Part shown: piece by piece, positions 44,784 to 56,299 of the stretch | How positions within the stretch are numbered: position 1 is the stretch's first letter | How the letters are laid out: the number at the start of each line of letters is the position of its first letter | Assembly: GCA_973895155.1 (NCBI GenBank) | Contig: OZ316896.1 | Span: 5,084,001-5,148,000, forward strand | Reading direction: 5' to 3' | Length of the DNA stretch: 64,000 bases | Origin: Marsupella aquatica | Taxonomy: Eukaryota > Marchantiophyta | The notes under the pieces: generated by a model | The model's database searches: none | The model's input: only the letters and a program-made list of their open reading frames with translations | Told to the model about the DNA's origin: nothing | Made by a program: the position numbers and the translations under genes

Positions 44784-45107
44784 GTTTGTGGCACGGGGCT
44801 CAAGTGTAGATAGCCGATCTCACATGGTCAACTTCGAAATTAGCAAACGTGCTGGATTCATGTAAATTCTTCCAATCGTACCTCGTGAAGAAACCAAATA
44901 GAGTCCTCGTGCAAATGTTCGATGCGGGTTCCTCGAAAGTAATATTCTTGACGATTGTAATTTTGTTACATTGGATGGATACTAATAAACTTGAAGGGTC
45001 AAAGATACTGCACGTCATATACTTTTGGCGATGGTTCCAAACCTTGTGGATGGATTTAGAAACAGAACAATATTGTCGGACTCTGTTTTGCAATTTCCAA
45101 ACCTGGC

Positions 45108-45485
45108 CTGCCTGGTTATTCTATTCTTAGATTCTTCGGATTCACTGTGACATCTTGGTTACCGTCCTTTGCAGTTCGTCACCGAGTTTTCCAAGACTTG
45201 CCCAGGTAGTAAAGCAACCTCGTCGAGGCAAACAGTGAATAACAAGGCCTTACGACGCTGAAACTGTGCATCCAAGATTTCTGGTTCCCGGTTGCCTGAT
45301 TATCCTAGTCTAAAATTCTTTTGATTCAGGTTGACATCTTCGGTACCGTCCTATACTGTTTGTCCCCGAGTTTGCTAAAACTCGCCCAGGCAGTTAAGCA
45401 ATCTCGTCCAAGCAGAAAGTGAATAATAAGGCCTTATGGTCGCTGAAACTGTGCATTCAAGAGTTTTGGTTCCCAGTCTGCCTCA
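45108..45485. repeat. Imperfect tandem repeat of about 187 bp, two units
   Basis: Both units share GACATCTT.GGTACCGTCCT, CGAGTTT.C.A.ACT.GCCCAGG, AATAA.AAGGCCTTA and GCTGAAACTGTGCATYCAAGA (Y = C or T). Confidence 0.75.
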
Positions 45486-46700
45486 GGTGTGATTTCATTT
45501 AAAGTTTGCCTAGAAAAAGCTGAAGGAAATTTGTGGAATGGGAATGAGTATTTCACTCGTCTGAGATCCAAGAGCACTTTATTTGGTCAGTTCCTGAGCT
45601 GCAATGCAACATTTGTTTCCAAATTTTGCCATTACAGAATGTCACCTGGTTGCTAATGGACAAATGAGATACTAGTTACCAACATTCAAAACTTTTCGGT
45701 GGCCGTGGGATACTTGTTGGGAAAGGGGGATTTAACATTTGCTAGAGTTGATCCTGAGAACTACAATATGTACCTGTTGGGAATAGGGTCACGAAAACCT
45801 TTTGGTGGATTTGAGGTCCCATTTACTCCCACAAGATAAAAAGTATCATACAGGCCCTGCGCTAAAGGACAGATGCAGCCTGCGCTAAAGGACAGATGCA
45901 GGGCGACGAAGGGGACTTGTAGCAGCAGAAGGGAAAAGTAATTACAGTTTTTAACTACATTGCCACTAAAGATGTGGCTTATTAGTATTTCGATGGAATT
46001 TTGTATCGCAACCCTGGTAAGTATCATTGCAGGTTAGCCGGTAGACGAGCTACGAAATAAGGTCGAGGACAATACAAGTAATGTTTGGCAATCGGTCCAA
46101 ACATTTGCTACAAACTACAGCAAGATTTGGCAATCCATCCAAACATTTAACTACAATATAAACAAAGTAAGGTTTCAGACAAGCCTGCAGGGTTTGGCTT
46201 CCATCCTGACATTTCAAGAAATACAACCCGCATTTGTGAACGATCAAGAAAATCCCATCCATGCAAGGTATAGCATTCCATCCAAAATAGTCGCACACTG
46301 TAGTCTATGGGAGCTTTAACTCTGTATCATTGCAAAGGTGGGTCATATTCACATATTCCGTGCAATAATGTTTTGGCATGACAATTAGACAACTGGCACC
46401 TATCGGTTGATGAAGGACAAATATAAAATTCTAATGCTTCCCCTACCAACTCGACTTTTACTTGGCCTAAGGCTGTGACGACCGTGACTATCTCCAAAGA
46501 TTCATACTCTGTTTTATTTCAAGAGGCCAGCGTGCATGATACATTTCCAGTTCCTGATAAACGATGTGATATGAAATTTGTGGAAACTGGTGCACAAAGC
46601 AATAATTGGCCAAACACATATCATGACCTGCTCAGGAGCTTTGAATTTCAAAGATACATATCTTCAATCACTTGTGGTGCAATTATCAAGGTGCTACACC
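45486..46700. other. Intergenic, with an inverted-repeat element end
   Basis: At about 45945-45975 lies AACTACATTGCCACTAAAGATG, matching the terminal sequence of the small element at 52651-52876; no opposite end was found. A 24-bp tandem (GCCTGCGCTAAAGGACAGATGCA) lies at about 45855-45902. No gene is recognised. Confidence 0.4.
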
Positions 46701-46709
46701 ACACTTTTG

Positions 46710-49278
46710 TCAAATTGCGGACCCATATAAAACGACTAACAGAGTGGCTAAAACGCAAAGGATAGCAGGCTTTTGTATTCTTTGACTGGTAATGGCACTA
46801 TTCGTGGACGCATAATTACCATCAGAAGAATTTTTAGCGAGTACCAACGCGTACCAGACACCTTCTGAGCCAACCCCTCCCGACGTGAAGGTTGTGTCGT
46901 TAAGTTTCTCCTGGTAAAGTGGTGATTCCGTAATATTTTGGGCTGCAACAGTAGGTGATGCAACATCACCAGGTACACAATCTATAGCAATATATCCCTT
47001 TTCGGTGCTGACTAGATCTACGTTGCAGGCAGCAAGCATTGATGGGAAATCCCCAAAATCAGGGCTCTGTCCAAATGGAGTATCAGCCCCTGTTTGGTTG
47101 GTGCATGGGGTGCCCACAAACCTATGGGCTATTTGTTGTCCCACACAAGCTGCCCCGGCATTGGTTGTCAGTGCTGGAATGCCAACACTTCGAGTCCTGT
47201 AATTATTCACAAGTTGAAGTACCTGCTGGTCGTCGGTGCTCTGACCTGCAATGCCAATAGATAAGAGGGAATTATCGAACTCGGAGTCAAGAGTCCCGAC
47301 AGACGTCTCTTGAAGGTTTTCATTTGCTTGCCTTTCACAACTCTATCCAGGACGGATTTTCTGATTTCCTTTGCTTACAACTAATCCACATTCTAAACTA
47401 TTCATTAGAAACCTGATCCCTGCATATCTCTAGAGTCCTCGTAAACTTGTACGTGTATGTGGAATTCATTTTGTTACAATATGGCATTGCAGGGTCACCA
47501 GTCCCGGGTCTGTGCAAGTAATTTGTATATACCAACCATCTTCGGAGCGCACGGCGTAAAATCAAGAGTAGAAGATTGCATCATAGGTATGCAAATTATT
47601 ACTGTAAGTTGATTGCAAAGGGCATTGAAAGCATGATTATACTGGAGGGACCACTACCAAGCAGGAGAACGACCAGCATCCAAATTCTGTCCTACAGCGA
47701 TTGTCAGGGTCTTCAAACAATCAAGCATCTACGTGCATAGGCTAGCCCAAAAACCCTTTGGGATGCATCCTGGAGTGTTGGGAAATGGAGCGACGTAAGG
47801 TATAGTTCCCAATCTAAATCATGGTAAATATAAGCTTCAAAAAGCGGGACAAAGCCGGTGGTTAGGCAGACGTCCCATCGTTTGGGGTGTGGCTGTAAAT
47901 CCAATTGATCATCCTCGTGGAGGCAGTGAAGGATGCACTAAAGGAGATTTTCCTTAACCTCATCAATCCAAAGACCTCTACGCACAAAGGGTGCAGGCGT
48001 AAAAACTGTACAACCTGCCGACCGTATGAAATTCCCCATCCATTGAACGAGTTAATTCATATAATTCCACAACATCCGGACTCCACATGGACTTTCGAGG
48101 TTAGAATCCACACTCCTCACAAATGTCTCTACTGCGACCTTTCACGATTCGAGCAGTTCCCAAGAGATTTCGGCAATACTTAAAAGTGACCAAAAAGCTG
48201 ACCAATCGCTCCCACTAGATGACTGGAATGCCTCCGTTGAAGAACTTCACCTACCAGGATTCGAACAGCATGCTTGTCGATTCAACCAACTAATAGACCT
48301 TATTATGCATGATACAACAGATATGCAGGAATTACTGACACAATACAATAGAAGTTCTGAACAAGCGGAGGCGGTTGACGACTGAGACGAACTTAGATGT
48401 CTAAAAGTTTTGCAATGTGGAAGAGATCGATTGGGTAAATTCGATCCGACTCCATCCTTGCCCACAATGGCTCACAAGTTGGTTATCGAAACCAGTAAGC
48501 ATGGGTTGTAACCGGCCACATTTGTCGGACGATAACTATCCAGTCCATCCCAGGGACACAATGTATGGCTTGCCGTCGCAGCAGAGCCTCACTAAGGTCT
48601 CAACAATTTTGTGGCAACGAATTCAAGCTATTTATAATGTCCAATTTCGATAAAGACGTGGTCTTATCTACATCGCAATGTTGCGGCACAGGCAAACGAA
48701 AGCGGCATTTACGAAGTTTTAAGCACTTCATGCAGCAAAACTCATAACTAAAGCTAACGACTGCTATCTCAACCGGGATCCCATCGTAAGTAGCCCTCAG
48801 AGGAGGGCGAAACACACAGCAGTGCAAGATGCTTATGACGAGTCCAGCCTCCAAAGATAAGTGTAAATGCAAGGATCTCGTGGATCGCTTTTGTAACAAA
48901 CATTCGAACAAGTGCACTCAAAATCTCACATACGTGGTATTTCACATGTTCAACCCATTTCGTGTTGAGCAGAGCCCGAACGGTTCAGTTGGACCATTGA
49001 ATGCACAGGAGGAAAACGACATGCCAACAGAGAGGCAGAGAGGCAGAGAACCATCCACATTCAACCGGCTTGACAACCAGCATGCTCGAGTTAAACATGT
49101 TACAACTCTCTAGGAAAAAATGCGAGTGATCCCATAAGCTGCTGCCACACTACAATTCAATGAGAGACAAATGACGACTTAGATTGCTAAGAACGCGAGG
49201 TAGGGAGAAAGTACCCATCGCATGAGTCGTGGCTAGCGAGAACAGTAAGCCCAACATAAGTGCAGACGAAAGCGCCAT
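46710..49278 (-). CDS. GPI-anchored protein, At5g19250/At3g06035-like, two exons
   Basis: Proposed exons on the minus strand: 49278-49215 and 47245-46710, 199 residues, with a phase-1 GT-AG intron of about 1.97 kb. Exon 1 encodes only [21 protein letters not shown], a signal peptide. Exon 2 continues [20 protein letters not shown], then [64 protein letters not shown] and [11 protein letters not shown], which match the plant family of uncharacterised GPI-anchored proteins in order and Cys placement. Four N-glycosylation sequons are present. The hydrophobic end ([19 protein letters not shown]) after a Ser/Asn-rich spacer is a GPI signal. The product should lie on the outer plasma membrane face; its function is unknown. 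Exon 1 is inferred from phase and signal-peptide fit. Confidence 0.8.
47700..48200 (+). pseudogene. Unidentified Cys-rich fragment inside the GPI-gene intron
   Basis: The frame 47905-48183 reads [15 protein letters not shown], then [15 protein letters not shown] and [15 protein letters not shown]. The CxxxxCxxC motif next to an HxxxG-poor context looks like a retroelement or nuclease linker region, but no family could be fixed. It is interrupted further on and is probably a transposable-element remnant. Confidence 0.3.
48820..49130. repeat. Duplicated segment, copy 1 (partner 52440-52990)
   Basis: Shares GTTCAGTTGGACCATTGA, GTAAATGCAAGGATCT / GTGCAAATCCAAGGATCT, ATGCCAACAGAGA, and AGCATGCTCGAGTT with the partner. 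This copy lies inside the GPI-gene intron and lacks the 226-bp element inserted in the partner, so it serves as the empty site (GGAAAACGAC at 49011). Confidence 0.8.
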
Positions 49279-52250
49279 TACTTGTCGATGTCTCCCAGGC
49301 ACCTGCTCCAAGCTGGATTGAATTTGTGGTGCCGTTGCAACTGTGGACAAGCCTACACTCAAATGCGTACCCTGCTGAAGCACTCACTCAGACAAATGGC
49401 ACTCTCCAACTAGATAGAGAGCAAGCAACACAACAGTTTTTCAGCCCACAAAGCTCTCTCTTCGGTGATGAAGCTCTGCTACATCTCTGGTGGCCTACAG
49501 TGAAGAAGTGTGGGACAGATCTTTGTGGAGAGACCCAATTTGTTGCAGAGATCACTGACCCTTCTCGAGAAGCTCCCTCAGCAGAGTCCAGGTCCCGATG
49601 TCTGAGAGCCGCACAATTATTCAGTCCTCAAGGACGAGAGCAATTATTGATGGACCTTTGTGCTTGTGCAGCTCAGCAAGGACTCAACGTATATAGCCGT
49701 GTACTTTTAAATTTCTAAGGTTTTTCCTTTTTTGCCAATAGTGGCGAATGTCCGTGTACTTTTCTGTTTGTAAAAAACATTCTTTACAGACCCCCGATAA
49801 GAAGCTCCTTCCAAAATACTTGGTTCCATATCAGCATTATTATCACAAACAAGCATTATTGATCACAAACAAGAAGGATTCTTTATATAAAAGATGCCAA
49901 AAGGTTAAATACTTGGTTCCACATGAGCACTATTGATCACAAACAAGAAGTATTCTTTATATAAAAGATACCAAACAAGATTATGTGTGTTTGAAACAAA
50001 TAATAAAAACCCTTGTAACTATACATACAATAGAAAACTGAATAATAACTTTTCGAATAATCAAAGAGGGGTGAAAAGAAAAGAAATGTTGGATGAATTG
50101 TGATTGATATATGAGTGTTTTCCATTAGATTGTATGAATTTTCTATTTAATTAGCAATTTTTGGAATAACCATGGGTAGAACGGAACTCTTCAACTGCTA
50201 TAACCTTTACCAAGGTAACTTTAGAAACCCTTTGGGCTACTATGGACAAAAGAACACCAAGGGAACATAAGAAACACTTGAACTACTATGGATAAAAGAA
50301 TACCAAGATATAAGAAACCCTTTGGCTTCTATAACACATTTTGCATGGCCTCGATCTATGGACATAGGAGTACCAAGGGAATGTTGTGCATGGACCACTA
50401 CCATGAAAAATCTACTCTTTTTTCCCCCTCATCTCCATATTCAAAGTTATTCCAGTTTGCAACTCTTCATGTGCTCTAACTTAGTTGTTGAATAACATCA
50501 AACTTAAATAACCAAGGGGTCCTCGGACTAATTTTTGCCAATAGTGTCTAATGTCCAAACAAAAGCCTCATGGACAAGACATTGTCCCTGTCCATTCCCA
50601 TGGACTGGACTGTGTACACCCATTGTCCCTGCCCATTTTGATGGACTGTGTCAAGCTATTGTTACTTTTACACCAAAAAGAAAAAGGAACTCATCTTGGA
50701 TTGTAACTGATGACTTAGACTACTTTGGGGAGAAAATAGTTAGGAGGTCATGGTGATCCTGAGTAAAGAAATGAAGTCTTGACGTCTTTCAGATTGAAGG
50801 CTGTCAAGTTACTAAAGAAACTGGTTCGGTAATGTAATTGAAACTGGCTACAAATGGTAAGGAGACCATTTACAGGTCAAAAGTGTAAACAATGTTATCT
50901 GACTCCATTTAAAAGTTCTGAGCAAGTTCATCCAAGCTTTGTCAGTCCATCTGGGTTTCATAGACAAAATGGAGATCCATTTGGGCTTTTCTTTAGGTGA
51001 ATGTCACCTGGTGTGAAGTAGAAAATGTTACAAATACTTCTGATCTAATTTTCTTGATTAATGTGTAGCCATTAGATCTTGCTAAATTAAGGATAACAAT
51101 CTACTCTGTCTAATTGGGTCTCCAGTTAGGTGTGAAACTGGCTCATGGAAAAAAAACAACTGGTTCATTTTTGCAAAATCAAAATAGGCAAATACTTTTT
51201 AGTGGGGTGGAATATGGTGTATTTTTGCACTTGAATAATAAGCTGGCACGTAGTATGGAGTATGATTGTTATTTTTCTAGAAAATATGTTAATGGAACCA
51301 GAGTCCCCCCACTAAATCTCACCCTATTTTTTTGGCGGATTTGGAGGTTCATCCTGGCTTCAACTTTTTAAACCAATTAATTCATGTTTTTAGACTCAAA
51401 ATTTGAATGTTCACGGCCCAGAGTAAAGCCCCCACCTGCTGGTTCTTGAATGGCCACAATCTCAGTAGTAGTGGGAGGACAAGATAGTCAACTTTTGCTC
51501 ACTTTTTCAATTTGTTAAGAACATTATTGACAAATAATGGTGACATAGATCCATCACTTTTAAAAGTGGACTGTTTAACTAAGAGACGGGACCACCAGGT
51601 AAACCCAAGGAAGGCATGATTTGATAGAAGTAGACCTAGTATATACTTTCATTTCTTTTCTCTGTAAGACTTTACGGCTTGCCACAGCCATATGAGGACT
51701 GAAGCTCCTATATGATGAATCCATATTTCAAATTTTATCTTATTCAGATTTTGTGTCCAGTATTTTGATTTTAATGTGCCTTAACAAGGTGAATCATTTG
51801 TATTAAGTTGATTTTGAATTAATTTTTTAGACCCCTTTTAATTTTAGTGAACTTAGAGTATTTTGAATGTATTTGGCTACCCTCATAAATGTTTAATCTT
51901 TCATTTTGAATCACTCTTTAGTGAATTCTCTTTTTTTTTCATGAGAGTGAGAGAAAATTAATTTGAACAATGTGCATATCTGGTGTACTAAGTTCCTCTT
52001 GTGATTTTCTTTACAAAATTTATGGTTTTAATTGAGTTGATTGTCATTACCTAGAAGCAAGTGAAAATATGTGCAAAACTCTTTAATACCTTTGTACTTG
52101 GTTGGTCATACTGTGCTTTCCTTTGCACGTGTACTTATGGTTTTGTGTGTTATATCACTAACTCTTAATTAAGAGATATTAATTTCCTGGCATATACTTT
52201 ACATGTACTTATTTCTTTTATCATAAAATAAATTAATTACATATCACTAC
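49279..52250. other. Upstream of GPI gene, then AT-rich repeat-bearing DNA
   Basis: 49260-49718 (+) is an open frame antisense to the promoter of the GPI gene and has no motif. 49811-49978 holds two units of about 80 bp sharing ATACTTGGTTCCA and TTCTTTATATAAAAGAT. 50210-50335 holds about 55-bp units sharing AGAAACCCTTTGG and CTACTATGGA. From 50530 to 52250 nothing beyond AT-rich sequence was recognised. Confidence 0.4.
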
Positions 52251-52439
52251 AAGACAAAAAAAGAAGCATGTTCCATATGAGGATTAGAACACTTCTTTGC
52301 AACCATGCACACTGCCACAGAAGAATGACTTGCAGGAGAAAACCAAGATACTTGGCTTCATTGGATTTGTTTACACTACCATGTGTTTGGAACATGAGGG
52401 CAGGGAAACAGGTTGCCCTTACCCTTTTTTGTCAGTCCC

Positions 52440-52990
52440 TTGTAATAACACCATGGCTATCTAACAATAGTCCCTCCAAAAGTATGTGCAAATCCAAGGA
52501 TCTAGTGTGGATTGCTTTGTAACTAATATTCAAACAATTGAGCCCCAAATCTGACATATGTGGTATTTCCCATGTTCAGGCCATTTCATCTTGAGCAGTG
52601 CACAAATTGATGGTTCAGTTGGACCATTGAAGGCACAAGAGGAAAACAAACGTCTTTTAATTACATTGCCACTAACGATGTTTGAATTTACAATATTACC
52701 ACCATTTTTTGTATTTACAAAAATGTCACAGTTTCCGTATATATATAGTTCCCCTGATTACCTTGGTAAACTTGTCATCCAAATATGAAATAGTGGCATT
52801 TTTATAAATACAAAATAATAGTGGCATTGTTATTTGTCAATTAGAACATCTTTAGTGAAAAAATACTTTAAAACTGGGAAAACAAAATGCCAACAGAGAA
52901 GCAAAGAACAATCCACATTCAACTCGCTTGACATCTAGCATGCTCGAGTTGGACATCTTACTAGCGGTAGAGCTTTCAAGAGAAAACGCA
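52440..52990. repeat. Duplicated segment, copy 2 (partner 48820-49130)
   Basis: Collinear with 48820-49130 but interrupted by a 226-bp inverted-repeat element and its target duplication. Divergent and AT-richer than copy 1, as expected of non-coding decay. Confidence 0.75.
52651..52876. mobile_element. 226-bp MITE with 10-bp target duplication, Mutator-type
   Basis: Flanked by GGAAAACAAA at 52641-52650 and 52877-52886. The ends are inverted: the left inner part CACTAACGATGTTTGAATTT matches the right end, which read in reverse gives CACTAAAGATGTTCTAATT, and similarity continues about 65 bp (both arms contain TTTTGTATTTA.AAAAATG.CAC). No coding capacity. The paralogous stretch at 49011 lacks it. 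Single ends of related sequence occur at about 40369 and 45950. Confidence 0.8.
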
Positions 52991-53169
52991 AGTGATCCCT
53001 TAGGGGGGCTTTGCAAGGACTTGGGGGCGATAGTTCTGGATGTGTCTTTTTTGCCATTGATGAGAGTACAGGTGTGAATAACAAGCTGGTTAGTCAATTG
53101 CCTTTCTTGTTAAAACTGACGTCCAAATTTTGGATTTGGAAGCTGACCTCTAAATATTAGTATAGATAT

Positions 53170-53300
53170 GGGTTACCAGTAGCGAGGGCAATCACCAAAA
53201 TTTCTCTCCATCTGGTTCACTGGGAATCGAGGGGGGTGAAAAGGACCACTGGTGGGCAGGGCAATCATCAAATTTTCTCTCCATCTAATTGGTTTGGTGG
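53170..53300. repeat. Tandem repeat of about 85 bp, two units
   Basis: Shared words are AGGGCAATCA and TTTTCTCTCCATCT, at about 53184 and 53256. Confidence 0.55.
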
Positions 53301-53859
53301 GCCAGTGGGTAATAAGGAGCACCTGTTGAGATACTCAGTCAGTCTGGCCCCCAACACCTGTGTTGCCTACTGGCCTCCTTGCACACCGTGATTCACCTAT
53401 GGATTCTCCTGAGAAACCCAGCATTTCCCCATGCATATGGACAGAAGGAATTAAACCACAGGTGCTTGTATTTCAACTAAGTAAGTATGGGTTACCCATA
53501 GGTCTCATTGCACATACTGTCCAATCCTGCACCTTGAGTGTTCTTGGCCAATTTTGGTCATCCCGGGAAAGTTTTGGCCATCACATACTGTCATCTCATA
53601 TCTTGATCATATGGGGTCAATCTATGGCTCAAAACGTAGATCTCAACAAGATCTATGACTAGAACAAATCCACGTCCAAGAATAGTTTGTATTTTGTGAA
53701 AAAATTGTAGAACAAAATCCCTACATTCTCATTGGCTGGGCCCTCACTAGCTCAGGGTGGATCCACCTTCAGACAGAGGATTTAGACTTTGAGGATTCAT
53801 TTGTTAGTTTAACTTTTGGTGCATGGCTTTAGAGTTTGGAGCTACTGTCCTTCAACTAG

Positions 53860-54342
53860 CTACACTGTTTACCGTAATTAGTATCATAACTTATATAGTC
53901 TCCCTGCATAAATAGTATCACACACACTAATAAGGGTGTGACTACAAATCTGAAAAAATATAAATATTAGTAGAAGTAGAGAGTTCAGTCTATTGTCATT
54001 CGTTCTAATTTGATTTTGATTGTATTTATAACCTGGTTTTCATTTCATCATACTTTAATGAAATCTGACTTTCAATTGACATTCATTTTTAATTTTATAT
54101 GCCAGTGCAAATATATCTTACTACTAGAAATATTTGTAGTTTTCATAAGCTATATACATAATATGTGTTCATCACACACTAATTGAGTGTCACCAAAAAT
54201 AATCTCACTTACTCTAATTTAGAATAACATGTATTTAATCTCACTTCTTATATAGTCTCACACACATTAATTATGGTGACAGCTTTCAAAAACCTTTGTT
54301 CCCAAATACTGTGTGTGAGATTAATTACGGTAATGAGTGTAG
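53860..54342. mobile_element. Inverted-repeat element of about 480 bp
   Basis: The left end CTACACTGTTTACCGTAATTA and the right end, read in reverse, CTACACTCATTACCGTAATTA, match at 18 or 19 of 21 positions, and CACACACATTAAT-type words recur inside in both orientations. If the element proper starts at CACTG, it is flanked by TA on both sides. No coding capacity; the superfamily is uncertain. Confidence 0.55.
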
Positions 54343-54451
54343 TGGCTCTTCCTTCACCCTCTCCTGATGATTTCACTTTTCCTGAACTGTTCAGTGTTGA
54401 GTCTCCTAGCCCCAACTGTCATCCAAAATTTAAAAATGCACCCATAGTAAA

Positions 54452-54530
54452 CCTGAGCCTAGTAGTCAGCTCAAGTGGCAGCAGGGTGACTCGTGATGGG
54501 CAGGTCTCAAGTTCAATCCCTGACCAAACA
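54452..54530 (+). other. tRNA-like sequence, possible SINE head
   Basis: TAGTCAGCTCAAGTGG resembles a pol III A box, and about 40 bp later AAGTTCAATCCCTGACC resembles a B box (GTTCRANNC). The stretch does not fold into a full tRNA by eye. A tRNA-derived SINE head or decayed tRNA gene is the likely reading. Confidence 0.4.
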
Positions 54531-54544
54531 ATTATGATCCAGTT

Positions 54545-55755
54545 TTAGCTTTGGGATCTGCTCCAAACTGTATCTGTGGGTTCCATCTGAGTTAAGCACC
54601 ACATGAGTTTGTAAAAGTTGTAGGAATTTATGTGAAAAAAGTAAAAATGCAAAACTAGGGGCACATTCTAAAGAGGTTCAATCACACGAAAAAGAATAGA
54701 GAATATAGAGTGTACATCCTCAACAGGCACAAAAAATTAATTTTGAAACAACAAAAGAAATAGCCACTTGCGAAATTCTCTCACAAACTCCACTTTGACT
54801 TTTCATAAAACTAGAATCTAAGTTGTTGGATTCTTTTCTACTTTGGCTTTAGACTACTTTATTGTATCCAAAAGACTTAGTCCCTTTCCAAGGTTTTGTT
54901 CACCAGAAAACCCAGCCGTAGAACATGTTTTCTACTGCATCTATACATCAAACTGCCAAAGAGCCAAAAGCGCAAACTTGGATCCCAAAGACACGAGACC
55001 TGATAAAGGGAGCAAACAAGGGAAAACTTCCAGGAAGATAAAAGGCAAAAAAGCCCATTAGTCCTGCAAATGGCACTTAGGAACTAAAGCCCTCCTGAAC
55101 AGCACTTTGAAAAACTTAGTAAAGCTCTAGAAAACCCAGAAGAGGGTCACAAAGAGGAATTTTTCTAGAGACCCTAAAAAGGACATATAGAGCTAAGAAC
55201 CTCAAACTGAAGAAGTCACAAATGCTTTAAAGTGAATTAACTACCAAAGTTAGCATTAGTGTTCAGCCAATTGGAGTTGCTTTTACACACAATTTCTTTG
55301 TAAACAGTAGCACTCCTCCCTTTCCAAGACATGTTACTTAGTATTTGTGTATATCCTCATTGTATTGCTTTGTTGTTATGCTAATCATTACCCATCCTGA
55401 TTCATGGCATTTCATCAAGCTTGGGTTTCAAGATTTGTGAGTGTATCCAGATGGTAGTCTTCTCCATCTTCCCATTGTTGTGCTAGTCATAGACCTTGGT
55501 GACTCATTGCATTTCATCTATATCTTCACATTTTGGTTGGTTTTGAATGATCCGACCTTCAACATCTTGCAATTTCTTCATCATTGGACAGTCATCACCA
55601 TCCTCAACATTCTCCCTCACCCTTGACCAATAGGGACAAGGAAATGGGACAGCCAACCAGGAGGGGGTGGAGGGGAGACAAATAAAAGGCCCAGCCCAAT
55701 GGCAAGGGTTGGAAAGGGTGCTGCAGTTAGGGTATCTTGAGGACATGGACCTTGC
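54545..55755. other. Non-coding AT-rich region
   Basis: No gene. A stretch at about 55080-55140 (ACTAAAGCCCTCCTGAACAG... TAAAGCTCTAG) is similar to 57040-57100, suggesting another decayed dispersed repeat. Confidence 0.3.
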
Positions 55756-55759
55756 CAGA

Positions 55760-56268
55760 TGTTGACAATTAAATTACTTCATGCTAACTATAGTTAGTTT
55801 GCTTAACCAGTGGTGAAAAAAGATGGCAATGTAGAAATTAAACTAAAAAAATTTACAAAGTTCCATTTAGACTAAAAAAGAGTGCCAGTGTAGTGAAACT
55901 AAGTATATAAAAGAAAGTAGCCAAGTTCATGTTAGGTATTTACTCAAAGTCTAGGGTTACGACATGTAACCATAGTTAGACTAACCGTAGTCGGAGATGT
56001 GGTTAGGTTAACTAGGATGCACACTATATGCCAAGCGGTGTTTGCTTGGATAAGTGGAACTTAGGCTCATTGTTATGGAGCCACTTGAGAGATGAGGAGA
56101 GCTTACACTGTGGAGACTTGGTATGGCCGACGGGTAATAGAGTTCAGTTCTCTTGTATGTTCCCGTGGACGTAGCCTCGAGGAGGTGAACCACGTATCTC
56201 TTGTGTCGACTACTTGCGCAATGGATGTGTCATGTGCTTACCGTTACGAGTGTTGTCTATGCTCAACA
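55760..56268 (+). mobile_element. Copia-type LTR, plus orientation (probable solo or truncated)
   Basis: Bounded by TGTTG and CAACA. At 56165-56212 it carries GTGGACGTAGCC, GAGGTGAACCACGTA and CTTGTGTCGACTA, the same block as in the minus-strand LTR at 39884-40761 and a pattern common near the 3' end of plant Copia LTRs. No primer site follows and no clear 5-bp target duplication was found. Confidence 0.6.
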
Positions 56269-56299
56269 GTTCAGACCTGCAACACAAAGCCTACCTGCC

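Noticed and set aside
49260-49718. 152-residue plus-strand frame
   Set aside because: Antisense to the signal-peptide exon and promoter of the GPI-anchored gene; no motif.
54452-54530. Intact tRNA gene
   Set aside because: No acceptor stem or full cloverleaf could be formed; kept only as a tRNA-like or SINE trace.
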